From assembly GCA_017461825.1 (NCBI GenBank), contig JAFTXB010000223.1, positions 1 to 15,058 of the forward strand: 15,058 nucleotides of DNA, given 5' to 3'. Under the pieces are notes generated by a model that saw only the letters and a list, made by a program, of their open reading frames with translations, was not told the DNA's origin and ran no database searches. This document shows, one piece after another, positions 1 to 5,909 of the stretch. Numbering within the stretch: the stretch's first letter is position 1; each line of letters starts with the position of its first letter. The translations under genes were made by a program, and so were the position numbers. The stretch is from Clostridia bacterium. Lineage in GTDB: Bacteria > Bacillota > Clostridia > Oscillospirales > CAG-272.

Positions 1-1
1 A

Positions 2-439
2 AAAACGCCGATCATTGTCATGACCGACAGCGACGGAGCGGGCAAGCTGATCCGCTCACACATCACGTCGATGATCGCGCCCGAGCAGCTGATCCATTTG
101 TATGTTCCGCGTATTGAAGGAAAAGAAAAACGAAAAAATGCCCCGTCTGCCGAGGGAATTCTCGGTGTTGAGGGAATGGAAAACGAGCTGTTGCGCCGTT
201 TGTTCGCACCTTATGAGGATCGTGCGGCGGCGGTGCGCGCCATGGAAAATCCGCTCTCCAAGACCGATCTGTTTGTGGATGGGCTGACGGGAGGGGAGGA
301 AAGTGCCGAGCGACGCGATGCATTGGCGCAGAAAATTGGACTCCCCTCGGGTATGACGCCGAACGCCTTTCTATCGGCGCTTCGCGTGCTACTCACCTAT
401 GAAGAGTATTTGATTTTGGTTGGCAGAGAAGATCGGTAA
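2..439 (+). CDS. rnmV: Ribonuclease M5 (5S rRNA maturation), 5' end missing
   Basis: RNase M5 cleaves 5S rRNA precursors to their mature ends in low-GC Gram-positives. The reading frame is open from base 2, so the gene begins outside the window; about 145 C-terminal residues are visible out of a usual length near 180-190. The first visible stretch is the end of a Toprim fold: a hydrophobic strand followed by TDSDGAG, whose aspartates fit the Mg-binding DxD motif of Toprim nucleases. The following PRIEGKEK and GILGVEGMEN segments match the RNase M5/DUF4093 family, and the C-terminal helical part (FLSALRVLLTYEEYL) fits its accessory domain. The methionine at base 20 lies inside the Toprim motif and is not the start. 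The gene ends just before a bidirectional terminator. In Bacillus, rnmV sits near metS and tatD, which also occur in this window. Identification is by remembered family pattern. Confidence 0.88.
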   Translation, partial: KTPIIVMTDSDGAGKLIRSHITSMIAPEQLIHLYVPRIEGKEKRKNAPSAEGILGVEGMENELLRRLFAPYEDRAAAVRAMENPLSKTDLFVDGLTGGEESAERRDALAQKIGLPSGMTPNAFLSALRVLLTYEEYLILVGREDR

Positions 440-444
440 GAACG

Positions 445-474
445 AAAAAAGACGCCTGAGCGGGCGTCTTTTTC
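445..474. terminator. Bidirectional terminator between rnmV and the zinc-ribbon gene
   Basis: A GACGCC/GGCGTC stem with a six-base loop is flanked by an A-run (445-450) on the left and a T-run (469-473) on the right. Either strand therefore gives a GC hairpin followed by U residues. It lies between convergent genes: 5 nt after the rnmV stop and about 50 nt after the zinc-ribbon stop. Confidence 0.85.
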
Positions 475-523
475 CGTAGTACTTCAATTTATATCAGTCA
501 GTTTCAGTCCGATACAGATTGCA

Positions 524-847
524 TTACTCCTGTGCTTTCTTTCTCTTTTCAAAGCAGGCGCTGCAGTAAACAGGTCTGTCATTGGAGGGCTGGAAGGTGA
601 TCTTCGCTTCTCCGCCGCAGTCTGCGCATACAGCAGTAAAGTACTCGCGAGGAGCCTTGCCTGCGTTCTTCTTCGCGTCACGGCAAGCCTTGCAAGCCTT
701 GGGCTTGTTCAAAAAGCCCTTTTCGTCGTAGAATCTCTGCTCGCCTGCGGTGAACACAAATTCGTTGCCGCAGTCCTTGCAGACCAACGTTTCATCAACG
801 TATTCTTTCTCTACTGCTACTGCTTCGGTGGTTTCGTCCTGGAACAT
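524..847 (-). CDS. Small protein with two zinc ribbons (four CxxC motifs)
   Basis: A 107-residue cytoplasmic protein with four CxxC knuckles at C23/C26, C52/C55, C74/C77 and C95/C98. This spacing suggests two zinc ribbons. The N-terminal part (LVCKDCGNEFVFTAGEQRFY) matches a zinc-ribbon family common in clostridia and other Bacillota; the second ribbon contains DRPVYCSACF, also typical of these proteins. No enzymatic residues are evident, and the function of the family is not known to me; nucleic-acid or protein binding is an inference. The start at 847 is chosen because AGGAGAGG lies 7 nt upstream. The longer open frame overlaps the sigma-factor gene and is not credible. It lies 106 nt downstream of the sigma-factor gene with no convincing terminator between them, so co-transcription is likely. 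Confidence 0.85.
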   Translation of the reverse strand: MFQDETTEAVAVEKEYVDETLVCKDCGNEFVFTAGEQRFYDEKGFLNKPKACKACRDAKKNAGKAPREYFTAVCADCGGEAKITFQPSNDRPVYCSACFEKRKKAQE

Positions 848-894
848 GGTGGTACCTCTCCTGTAAAAAAAATATGGATTTGTTTTTTGCCCTC

Positions 895-911
895 GGCGGA
901 TTTTCACCGCC
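895..911 (-). other. Short hairpin between sigma-factor and zinc-ribbon genes
   Basis: A GGCGG/CCGCC stem encloses a seven-base loop in the 106-nt gap. The minus-strand transcript does not continue into a U-run, so it is not a standard terminator. It may tune or process the shared transcript, or be incidental. Confidence 0.35.
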
Positions 912-953
912 ACCTTTGTCTCCAATGTTCTATTTAAACTATGCGGGCGTTTT

Positions 954-1547
954 TTAGGAATACGTAATGATACCGCGCAACTTACGGCGGATACGGTAAA
1001 TGGCGTTTTGCACCGATTTGTCGTCTTTTCCCAAAACCGTACCGATCTCTTTAGCGGTGCGTCCCGAAAGATACAGCCACCAAATTCGGTTTTCATAAGG
1101 AGAGAGGCTTTCCCGAATCAATCGGGCAAGTTCCATATAGTTCTCCTTTTCAACCACTCTTGCGGTTAAATCTCCATCCTCGCTTCCGTCACCTGCCAGA
1201 GCCGAGTCATCATCTGTTAAAACGGTTTTTTCATGCCGTTTTAAAGTGCGGAGAAGCGAAATAAGGTTGTTTCGGATACACCCCTTGGCATACAGCCCAA
1301 AGCGAACCTTGTCCTGCTCGAGATCAAAGCTCATCACGGCATTGTAAAAGCCGAGCGTTGCCTCCTGCACAAAATCCTCCCGCTCCTGCATGGGGATTGC
1401 GGTATTGCAAAAGCTGATCACCATGGATTGAATCAGCGGTTCATAGAGTGTCAGCAATTCCTCAAAAGCCGTTTGATCGCCGCTTTTTGCCTGCTTGATC
1501 AGCGTAAAAAGCCTTGCGTCATTTGAATTTTGAAAATCGTTATTCAT
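954..1547 (-). CDS. Sigma-70 family RNA polymerase sigma factor, SigH-like
   Basis: A 197-residue alternative sigma factor. Region 2 is visible at about residues 33-105: a helix with YEPLIQSMV, then REDFVQEATLGFYNAVMSFD, which is the core-binding and -10-recognition pattern. Region 4 is at about 148-192: LSPYENRIWWLYLSGRTAKE followed by KDDKSVQNAIYRIRRKLRG, a helix-turn-helix whose end closely resembles the SigH (Spo0H) pattern KSxxNAxxRxxRKL. Bacillus SigH is about 218 residues, so this one is slightly short; the linker (109-135) is acidic and Gly/Asp-rich. SigH drives early sporulation or competence genes in Bacillota, but whether this is the true sigH orthologue cannot be settled here. The start is uncertain: ATG at 1547 has AAGGAG only 1 nt away, which is too close, and an AAAGGA 15 nt away. 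An upstream ATG at 1643 would add 32 residues that do not look like sigma factor. Confidence 0.85.
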   Translation of the reverse strand: MNNDFQNSNDARLFTLIKQAKSGDQTAFEELLTLYEPLIQSMVISFCNTAIPMQEREDFVQEATLGFYNAVMSFDLEQDKVRFGLYAKGCIRNNLISLLRTLKRHEKTVLTDDDSALAGDGSEDGDLTARVVEKENYMELARLIRESLSPYENRIWWLYLSGRTAKEIGTVLGKDDKSVQNAIYRIRRKLRGIITYS

Positions 1548-1660
1548 ACTCCTTGACCGTGATCCTTTCCGAACTGGTAACTCGCAGCAGACAGGATCTG
1601 CGCAGTAAGAGGGCGAGAACCGACAGAGAAAAGTGCGGGTCATTTCATTCCCTACTTAAC

Positions 1661-1688
1661 ATTATACCACATAATTGCCGAATGTCAA
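1661..1688 (-). promoter_or_regulatory. Consensus promoter for the sigma-factor gene
   Basis: On the minus strand, TTGACA (1688-1683) and TATAAT (1666-1661) are separated by 16 nt, with TGG directly before the -10, making an extended -10. Both hexamers match the vegetative consensus exactly. The predicted transcript starts near 1654, giving a leader of about 107 nt before the ATG at 1547. Confidence 0.88.
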
Positions 1689-1890
1689 CAGAAAAAATTT
1701 CTTGAAAATTGTAAAATGTTCACATATTTAGTTTTTCATGGGGATTATAGACAAAAACAATCGTCGCTTTTTGACAAAACATACAAACTACGAATGCTTT
1801 TTTGTTTGATTTGCACATATACAAAACGAAAAGATTGTGAACTATTATGAAGCGGATGTGTTTGATTGGTTATTATTTTGTTTTTTTGGT
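1689..1890. other. AT-rich intergenic stretch, no gene seen
   Basis: This spacer separates the sigma-factor promoter from the homoserine dehydrogenase terminator. It is very AT-rich. It holds one distant inverted pair, GTTCACA (1718-1724) and TGTGAAC (1836-1842). A plus-strand TTGACA near 1769 has no acceptable -10 at the right distance. I find no convincing gene or RNA. Confidence 0.5.
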
Positions 1891-1898
1891 GAAAATAG

Positions 1899-1926
1899 CC
1901 CCATACGGCAGTGTTACCGTATGGGG
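1899..1926 (-). terminator. Terminator of homoserine dehydrogenase gene
   Basis: A perfect 10-bp stem (CCCCATACGG/CCGTATGGGG) has an eight-base loop (1909-1916). The minus-strand transcript then reads CTATTTTC, a modest U-run. It lies 22 nt beyond the stop of the homoserine dehydrogenase gene. Confidence 0.8.
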
Positions 1927-1948
1927 AAAATACGGGATAGGATTCCTC

Positions 1949-3166
1949 TTAATCCAAGATAGGCATACAAAACTTAGCATCAAGCCCTGTGGATGCCAGT
2001 GCTTGGTCTGCGCTTTTTGCGGTCATGGGAGCACTGACAACGGCAAATTGAGAATCATTGATAAAGATGCATTCCTCTGTGTCAAATGCTTTTTTTGCTT
2101 TTTCGGCGCATCTTGCGCATCCCTCAATTACGTAGCAACGGCGGCAGACATACAGCTCGGGGTCGGCGATATCGCCATCCTCTGCAATTTTCCATTGCGG
2201 AAGTCGGCGTTCCTCGGCTTTGTGGGACAAAATATCGATGATGTCTGCAACAACGGCACTTGCGGTGGGGAGCTTTCCGGCACCCGCCCCGTAGAAGAGT
2301 GCGCGCCCCAACATATTGGCATCCACTAAAATGCCGTTGAATACATCGTCAACATGGCTGATCGGGTTAGCCGCGGGAACAAGATAGGGCGATACAGCGG
2401 CGTAAACCTTTCCGTCTATGCGCTCGGTATGACCGATCAGCTTTACGGCGCAGCCCAGCTTGTCCGCCACGGTTGTGTGCTCGGCTGTGATACCTGTGAT
2501 CCCCTCGGTGGGAATTTTATTGGGATCGAGCAGAACGCCAAAGGAGAGTGCCGCGAGGATAACGATCTTGCGTGCGGCATCAATGCCCTCAACGTCGGCA
2601 GCGGGATTTGCCTCGGCATATCCTTTTGCCTGTGCTATTTTTAAGACCTCGGCAAAATCCGCGCCTTCTTTTTTCATTTTTGTAAGAATAAAGTTTGTGG
2701 TTCCGTTGAGAATACCGCTGACCGCCAAGATCTCATTGGAGGCAAGGTCTGTCTGCAATGGACGGATGATCGGGATACCACCGCCAACGCTCGCCTCAAA
2801 CAGATAGCTGACATGATGTTCACGCGCCAGCACAAGAAGCTCGGCACCAAAATTTGCAACCACCTCTTTATTAGAGGTAACAACACTTTTTCCCGCTTTC
2901 AAGGCGGAGAGGGTGAATTCATACGCAGGGTGAGAGCCACCCATCATTTCGGCAACCAATACCACTTCGGGGTCATTCAAAATAATATTGATGTCATGCA
3001 CGATTCGATCTCCCAAAGGGTGATCGGGAAAATCACGCAGATCGAGGATATATTTGATGTTGACAGCTTCGCCGCATCGCTCGGCGATCAGCTTTTGGTT
3101 TTCTGTCAAAACCTCCGCCGTTCCGCTACCCACAACGCCGAACCCTAAAATTGCAATTTGCTTCAT
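1949..3166 (-). CDS. hom: Homoserine dehydrogenase
   Basis: Reduces L-aspartate semialdehyde to L-homoserine with NAD(P)H, the branch point towards threonine and methionine. The 405-residue protein starts with a Rossmann fold, GFGVVGSG at residues 8-15. The central catalytic domain shows GGGIPIIRPL, NGTTNFILTKM and EANPAADVEGIDAARK, the substrate-binding and catalytic block of the family. The C-terminal ~70 residues occupy the place of the ACT-like regulatory region but are short, and carry an unusual CxxC-x5-CxxC cluster (C341, C344, C350, C353). Clostridial homologues are often about 400-430 residues. The start has AAAGGA about 10 nt upstream. It is monocistronic: own promoter, leader of about 40 nt with no room for a large riboswitch, and a strong terminator. 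It is divergent from the DUF4364 gene. Confidence 0.95.
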   Translation of the reverse strand: MKQIAILGFGVVGSGTAEVLTENQKLIAERCGEAVNIKYILDLRDFPDHPLGDRIVHDINIILNDPEVVLVAEMMGGSHPAYEFTLSALKAGKSVVTSNKEVVANFGAELLVLAREHHVSYLFEASVGGGIPIIRPLQTDLASNEILAVSGILNGTTNFILTKMKKEGADFAEVLKIAQAKGYAEANPAADVEGIDAARKIVILAALSFGVLLDPNKIPTEGITGITAEHTTVADKLGCAVKLIGHTERIDGKVYAAVSPYLVPAANPISHVDDVFNGILVDANMLGRALFYGAGAGKLPTASAVVADIIDILSHKAEERRLPQWKIAEDGDIADPELYVCRRCYVIEGCARCAEKAKKAFDTEECIFINDSQFAVVSAPMTAKSADQALASTGLDAKFCMPILD

Positions 3167-3212
3167 GATGTTTGGATCCTTTCAAATTTGCAGAAAATAA
3201 ACGCTATACATT

Positions 3213-3241
3213 ATTATATCATAAACTTTTCCAAAATGCAA
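3213..3241 (-). promoter_or_regulatory. Promoter of homoserine dehydrogenase gene
   Basis: On the minus strand, TATAAT (3218-3213) is preceded by TGA, an extended -10, and 17 nt further upstream by TTGCAT (3241-3236), a weak -35. The predicted start is near 3206, about 40 nt before the ATG. Confidence 0.75.
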
Positions 3242-3250
3242 ATAAAACTA

Positions 3251-3279
3251 TTGAAAAAATTAAAAAAATATGCTATAAT
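3251..3279 (+). promoter_or_regulatory. Promoter of DUF4364 gene
   Basis: TTGAAA (3251-3256), a 17-nt spacer and TATAAT (3274-3279) with TGC just before it, an extended -10. Its -35 is only 9 nt from the -35 of the opposing hom promoter, so a protein bound here could affect both genes. Confidence 0.85.
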
Positions 3280-3312
3280 CTTGAAGTACCCATTCGGAAG
3301 GGGGGATTTTTT

Positions 3313-3867
3313 ATGGCTTCACCTATCGGGAGCATGAATAATGTCAAAATTTTTGTTTTGTATTTGATGCGAAATATCAATTATCCAATGAATTTTTCCA
3401 CCATCAACGACATCGTGATGCAAAATGATTATATCCTGTATCTGGATTTTGCCGAGGGCTTTCATCAAATGCTTGACGGAGATCTCATCTGCGAGGACGG
3501 AACCGACGAAAACGGAGATATCCTATATTCGGTCACGCGCAAGGGGGCGATGGTAGCCGAAAGCCTCAAAACAGATCTGTTGCCCTCCATTCTTGACAAA
3601 AGTCTTGAGTGTGCGCTTCGGTATCTGGATTTTAAACGACGCGGCATTACTGTGGACTGTACCTTTGAGCGGCTTTCCGACCGGACCTTTGATGTCACCT
3701 TTTTCGTCAAGGAGCACGGAAAGACCATTATGTCCACCACCATCAATGTTGACTCCGAGTACCGCTCGCGCCAGATGCGAAAGAATTTTCTTGAGCGTCC
3801 CGACGCAATTTATCGCGGTACCATCGCCCTTTTAACGGGAAAGGTCAATTATTTGTTTGATAAATAA
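3313..3867 (+). CDS. DUF4364 family protein, possible DNA-binding regulator
   Basis: A 184-residue protein matching the DUF4364 family of Clostridia. Recognisable stretches are FVLYLMRNINYPMNFSTIND near the N-terminus, LDFAEGFHQML, SVTRKGAMVAESL, and near the C-terminus FLERPDAIYRGTIALLTG. The N-terminal half has the helix pattern of a winged helix-turn-helix (a FAE-containing helix followed by a strand pair ending in TRKG), similar to PadR- or MarR-type wings. DNA binding is therefore inferred; no target is known to me. The ATG at 3313 is preferred: AAGGGGGG lies just upstream and the predicted transcript starts near 3286, so the longer open frame from 3172 would begin upstream of the promoter. 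It is monocistronic and followed by a terminator. Its position opposite hom allows, but does not prove, autoregulation or control of hom. Confidence 0.88.
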   Translation: MASPIGSMNNVKIFVLYLMRNINYPMNFSTINDIVMQNDYILYLDFAEGFHQMLDGDLICEDGTDENGDILYSVTRKGAMVAESLKTDLLPSILDKSLECALRYLDFKRRGITVDCTFERLSDRTFDVTFFVKEHGKTIMSTTINVDSEYRSRQMRKNFLERPDAIYRGTIALLTGKVNYLFDK

Positions 3868-3883
3868 TTATAATTGTATTTTT

Positions 3884-3910
3884 CGGACGGTTCTCGGATC
3901 GTCCGTTTTT
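3884..3910 (+). terminator. Terminator of DUF4364 gene
   Basis: CGGACG/CGTCCG stem (3884-3889, 3900-3905) with a ten-base loop, followed by five T residues (3906-3910). It lies 16 nt after the stop codon. It is oriented for the plus strand only. Confidence 0.85.
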
Positions 3911-3942
3911 AAGGCGAACTTGCAAAGCTTGAGGCTGTTGCC

Positions 3943-4551
3943 TTAATACAGATACGCCGTATCGATCTTGCTTAGCACGTGACGCCTGAGTGAGAAAAAA
4001 TAATACCGCCGTACAAGCAGAATTTGCGGTGCCTCGCGTCGGACTGTGCAATAAAAGCCGTGCGGGTATAGTCCGCGAGCCGAGATCCAATAGGGAGAGA
4101 CGAGCAAGACTGTACCGTGCGTTGCAAGCTCGCGCGCGTTTTGCGAAAGAAAGAGATTGGGATCACCGTCGCGCATAAAGAGTACGTAGACACGTTTTCC
4201 CGAGAGCTCGGATGCCAGCCTTTGATTGGTGCGCCTGGATTCCAGAAACGCGGTCAGCAAAACCCCCAGCATGAATGCGGTGAGCACGGGAAGAATGATG
4301 AGAAAGATGACGGTGGAAAGAATGACCAGTGCCCCGGTTTCAATGACCGAAAATAAAACCGTTAAAATCTTTAGGGTAAAGGTAACCGCACGAAACCGTC
4401 TTAAAAACGCGAGCAACGATCGCCAATGCGCATACAGCGAGGTGTGCGTCAAAAGGTCGTAAAGATAGCCAAACAGCGAGCGGTGCATCACCATGCCGTA
4501 ATTTCGCATAGCTTGTTGTTCCACACGCGCGATCTTTTCTTGTTCATACAT
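3943..4551 (-). CDS. Unknown protein with two membrane helices and a conserved-looking C-terminal domain
   Basis: I do not recognise this 202-residue protein (203 if GTG at 4554 is used). It has a basic, amphipathic N-terminus of about 55 residues, two adjacent hydrophobic segments at about 57-77 and 80-103 forming a likely membrane hairpin, and a soluble C-terminal part from about 117. That part alternates hydrophobic strands (RVYVLFM, GTVLLVSPYW, QILLVRRYYFF) with polar loops, suggesting a small alpha/beta domain with several Arg and aromatic residues. There is no signal peptide, and no catalytic motif that I can name. Its start overlaps the stop of the upstream CmpB-like gene (ATG within ATGTATGA), so the two are translationally coupled and probably act together at the membrane. 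No clear terminator follows. Confidence 0.75.
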   Translation of the reverse strand: MYEQEKIARVEQQAMRNYGMVMHRSLFGYLYDLLTHTSLYAHWRSLLAFLRRFRAVTFTLKILTVLFSVIETGALVILSTVIFLIILPVLTAFMLGVLLTAFLESRRTNQRLASELSGKRVYVLFMRDGDPNLFLSQNARELATHGTVLLVSPYWISARGLYPHGFYCTVRREAPQILLVRRYYFFSLRRHVLSKIDTAYLY

Positions 4552-4972
4552 CACAAAGAAAGACCTCTTTGCGGATCAAACGGCAAAGACCGAACGCGGG
4601 AAAAGACAACAGAAACCATACGGCACTTTGAGATAGGCAGATCTGCCCCAAAAGATGATAATGCAGATCGCTGTAGTCCCATAGATTCAGCCCCAGCTCG
4701 AGGTTGAGGATACAGCCGGCAATCAGTTCAACCACGGTGATAAAAAGCGTTGCAAGGAGTGCTCGGGAGAGCAGGGAGAGGTCGGGCCGCCGACGGCTCA
4801 GTCTGTACATAAACCAAAAGCAGATTGCGCCACATATTGCCATGGAGAGGTGAGAAAAACCGCGGAGAAGAATCTCAAGCCCGAAATAGAGTACTCCACC
4901 CGTGAGAAGTACAAAAAAAGCTTCCATGGGCTTTTGCAGTGGACTTTCGGAATAATAAAGTATAGGTTTCAT
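4544..4972 (-). CDS. CmpB-like membrane protein (PF06541, putative ABC transporter permease)
   Basis: A 142-residue integral membrane protein with four predicted membrane segments at about 18-36, 42-59, 68-90 and 112-135. The stretch ELIAGCILNLELGLNLWDYS followed by LGQICLSQSAVWF matches the signature of the PF06541 family (acidic-Leu-x2-Gly helix, WDYS, then G-x-IC-L and a Trp-containing helix). The family is labelled a putative ABC transporter permease, but no ATPase or binding protein is nearby, so transport is unproven. The start has AAAGGA 9 nt upstream. It leads a two-gene unit, and its last bases overlap the next gene. The upstream region (4980-5050) is AT-rich, but I could not pick a convincing minus-strand promoter. 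Confidence 0.8.
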   Translation of the reverse strand: MKPILYYSESPLQKPMEAFFVLLTGGVLYFGLEILLRGFSHLSMAICGAICFWFMYRLSRRRPDLSLLSRALLATLFITVVELIAGCILNLELGLNLWDYSDLHYHLLGQICLSQSAVWFLLSFPAFGLCRLIRKEVFLCDV

Positions 4973-5054
4973 GATGTTGTTTCCTTTCTGTAAATACCTT
5001 GGAGGAATTTGCTAAGATTATTGACCGAAGAAACCGAAAAAATTCAAAAACCTA

Positions 5055-5083
5055 TTGTAAAACGTAACAAAATTTGGTATAAT
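5055..5083 (+). promoter_or_regulatory. Promoter of the membrane protein-metG unit
   Basis: TTGTAA (5055-5060), a 17-nt spacer and TATAAT (5078-5083) with TGG immediately before it, an extended -10. The start is predicted near 5090, about 26 nt before the TTG start codon. No T-box leader fits in this space. Confidence 0.85.
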
Positions 5084-5100
5084 AATTATAACTATGGAAG

Positions 5101-5107
5101 AAAGGAG
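5101..5107 (+). promoter_or_regulatory. Ribosome binding site that decides a TTG start
   Basis: AAAGGAG is placed 8 nt before the TTG at 5116. It favours this codon over the ATG at 5094, which is upstream of the site and in another frame. Confidence 0.75.
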
Positions 5108-5115
5108 CCAAAGGA

Positions 5116-5904
5116 TTGCAAAGTCTACAAAAAAGAAAGCCCGATGCGCGCGGGGCATACCTTGCGGCGGGGGAGACCTTAGCCTGCGGCGGGCGGCGAT
5201 TGCTGTTGATCGAGGCAATTATTGTTTGCTTGATCATGGTGAGCGCATATGTTATGCTCTATCAAGCGTTTGCTTTGTTTATTGCGTTTTTTGCCGCAAC
5301 CAAGCAGGCATCCAATGTTTTGATGGCTGTTTATTATGTAGCAGTGAGTATGTTGACTCTGTTTGTTTCGCTCCCCTTGTTTTTGGGACTGTTACGCTTG
5401 GCCGGTAAAATAGAAAGTAACGAAACGCCCGTGCTTGCCGATCTGTTTTACTATTTTTCATCAAAACTACATTATCGGCGCGCACTGAATCTTTCGTTTG
5501 GGGGCTTTTGGCGAATGCTTTGCGTCATACTCGCAGCTATCGCAACCTGCGGTGTGACGGTGTATTTCTTTCCGGAGGAGCTTTTGGCAGGTTTTCTTTG
5601 CGGAGTTGCCGTGCTGATCGAGATCCTTGTGTGGCTTGTTCTCGTTATGCGCGGGTTTGCCGTTTATGCGGTGGCGTTTTATGACGAGGTGCCGCTTCGA
5701 GAGGCGCGCAGGATCGCACATGCGCTTGCGGAGCGTGATCGGATCGGCGGTCTGCGATTCTTTTTCGCCTGCCTGCCCCGTATTCTTCTGGGGCTTTTGA
5801 CCTTTGGGGTCTACCTTTTGTGGGATGTGCTGCCTCGCATGGGCGTGGCGTATTTTTCCTACTGTAAACAACTGAACGATATGATCATCCGATCGGAGGA
5901 ATAA
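5116..5904 (+). CDS. Multi-pass membrane protein of unknown function, TTG start
   Basis: A 262-residue integral membrane protein. Hydrophobic regions lie at about 29-61, 68-94, 130-152, 155-186 and 212-248, giving roughly five or six membrane passes. Between them are a short polar stretch (ESNETPVLADLFYYFS, about 100-115) and a basic loop (EARRIAHALAERDRIGG, about 196-212). The layout resembles DUF975-type clostridial membrane proteins, but I cannot confirm membership. The start codon is TTG, supported by AAAGGAG 8 nt upstream and the promoter at 5055-5083; the next in-frame Met lies inside a membrane helix. Only 5 nt separate its stop from the metG ATG, and the metG Shine-Dalgarno (GGAGGA) is inside its last codons, so translation is coupled. 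No functional link to MetRS is evident. Confidence 0.8.
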   Translation: MQSLQKRKPDARGAYLAAGETLACGGRRLLLIEAIIVCLIMVSAYVMLYQAFALFIAFFAATKQASNVLMAVYYVAVSMLTLFVSLPLFLGLLRLAGKIESNETPVLADLFYYFSSKLHYRRALNLSFGGFWRMLCVILAAIATCGVTVYFFPEELLAGFLCGVAVLIEILVWLVLVMRGFAVYAVAFYDEVPLREARRIAHALAERDRIGGLRFFFACLPRILLGLLTFGVYLLWDVLPRMGVAYFSYCKQLNDMIIRSEE

Positions 5905-5909
5905 AAGAC

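Noticed and set aside
848..856. GGTGGTACC resembling the T-box antiterminator core
   Set aside because: On the plus strand there is no stem I, terminator or downstream gene in that direction; it is the complement of the start region of the zinc-ribbon gene.
1847..2329. 160-codon plus-strand frame with cysteine-rich start
   Set aside because: It is mostly antisense to homoserine dehydrogenase and reads through that gene's terminator hairpin; its cysteines reflect the opposite strand.
5094..5408. ATG-started 104-codon frame overlapping the membrane protein gene
   Set aside because: Its ATG lies upstream of the ribosome site and about 4 nt from the predicted transcript start; the TTG frame has the right spacing and a clear membrane-protein pattern.
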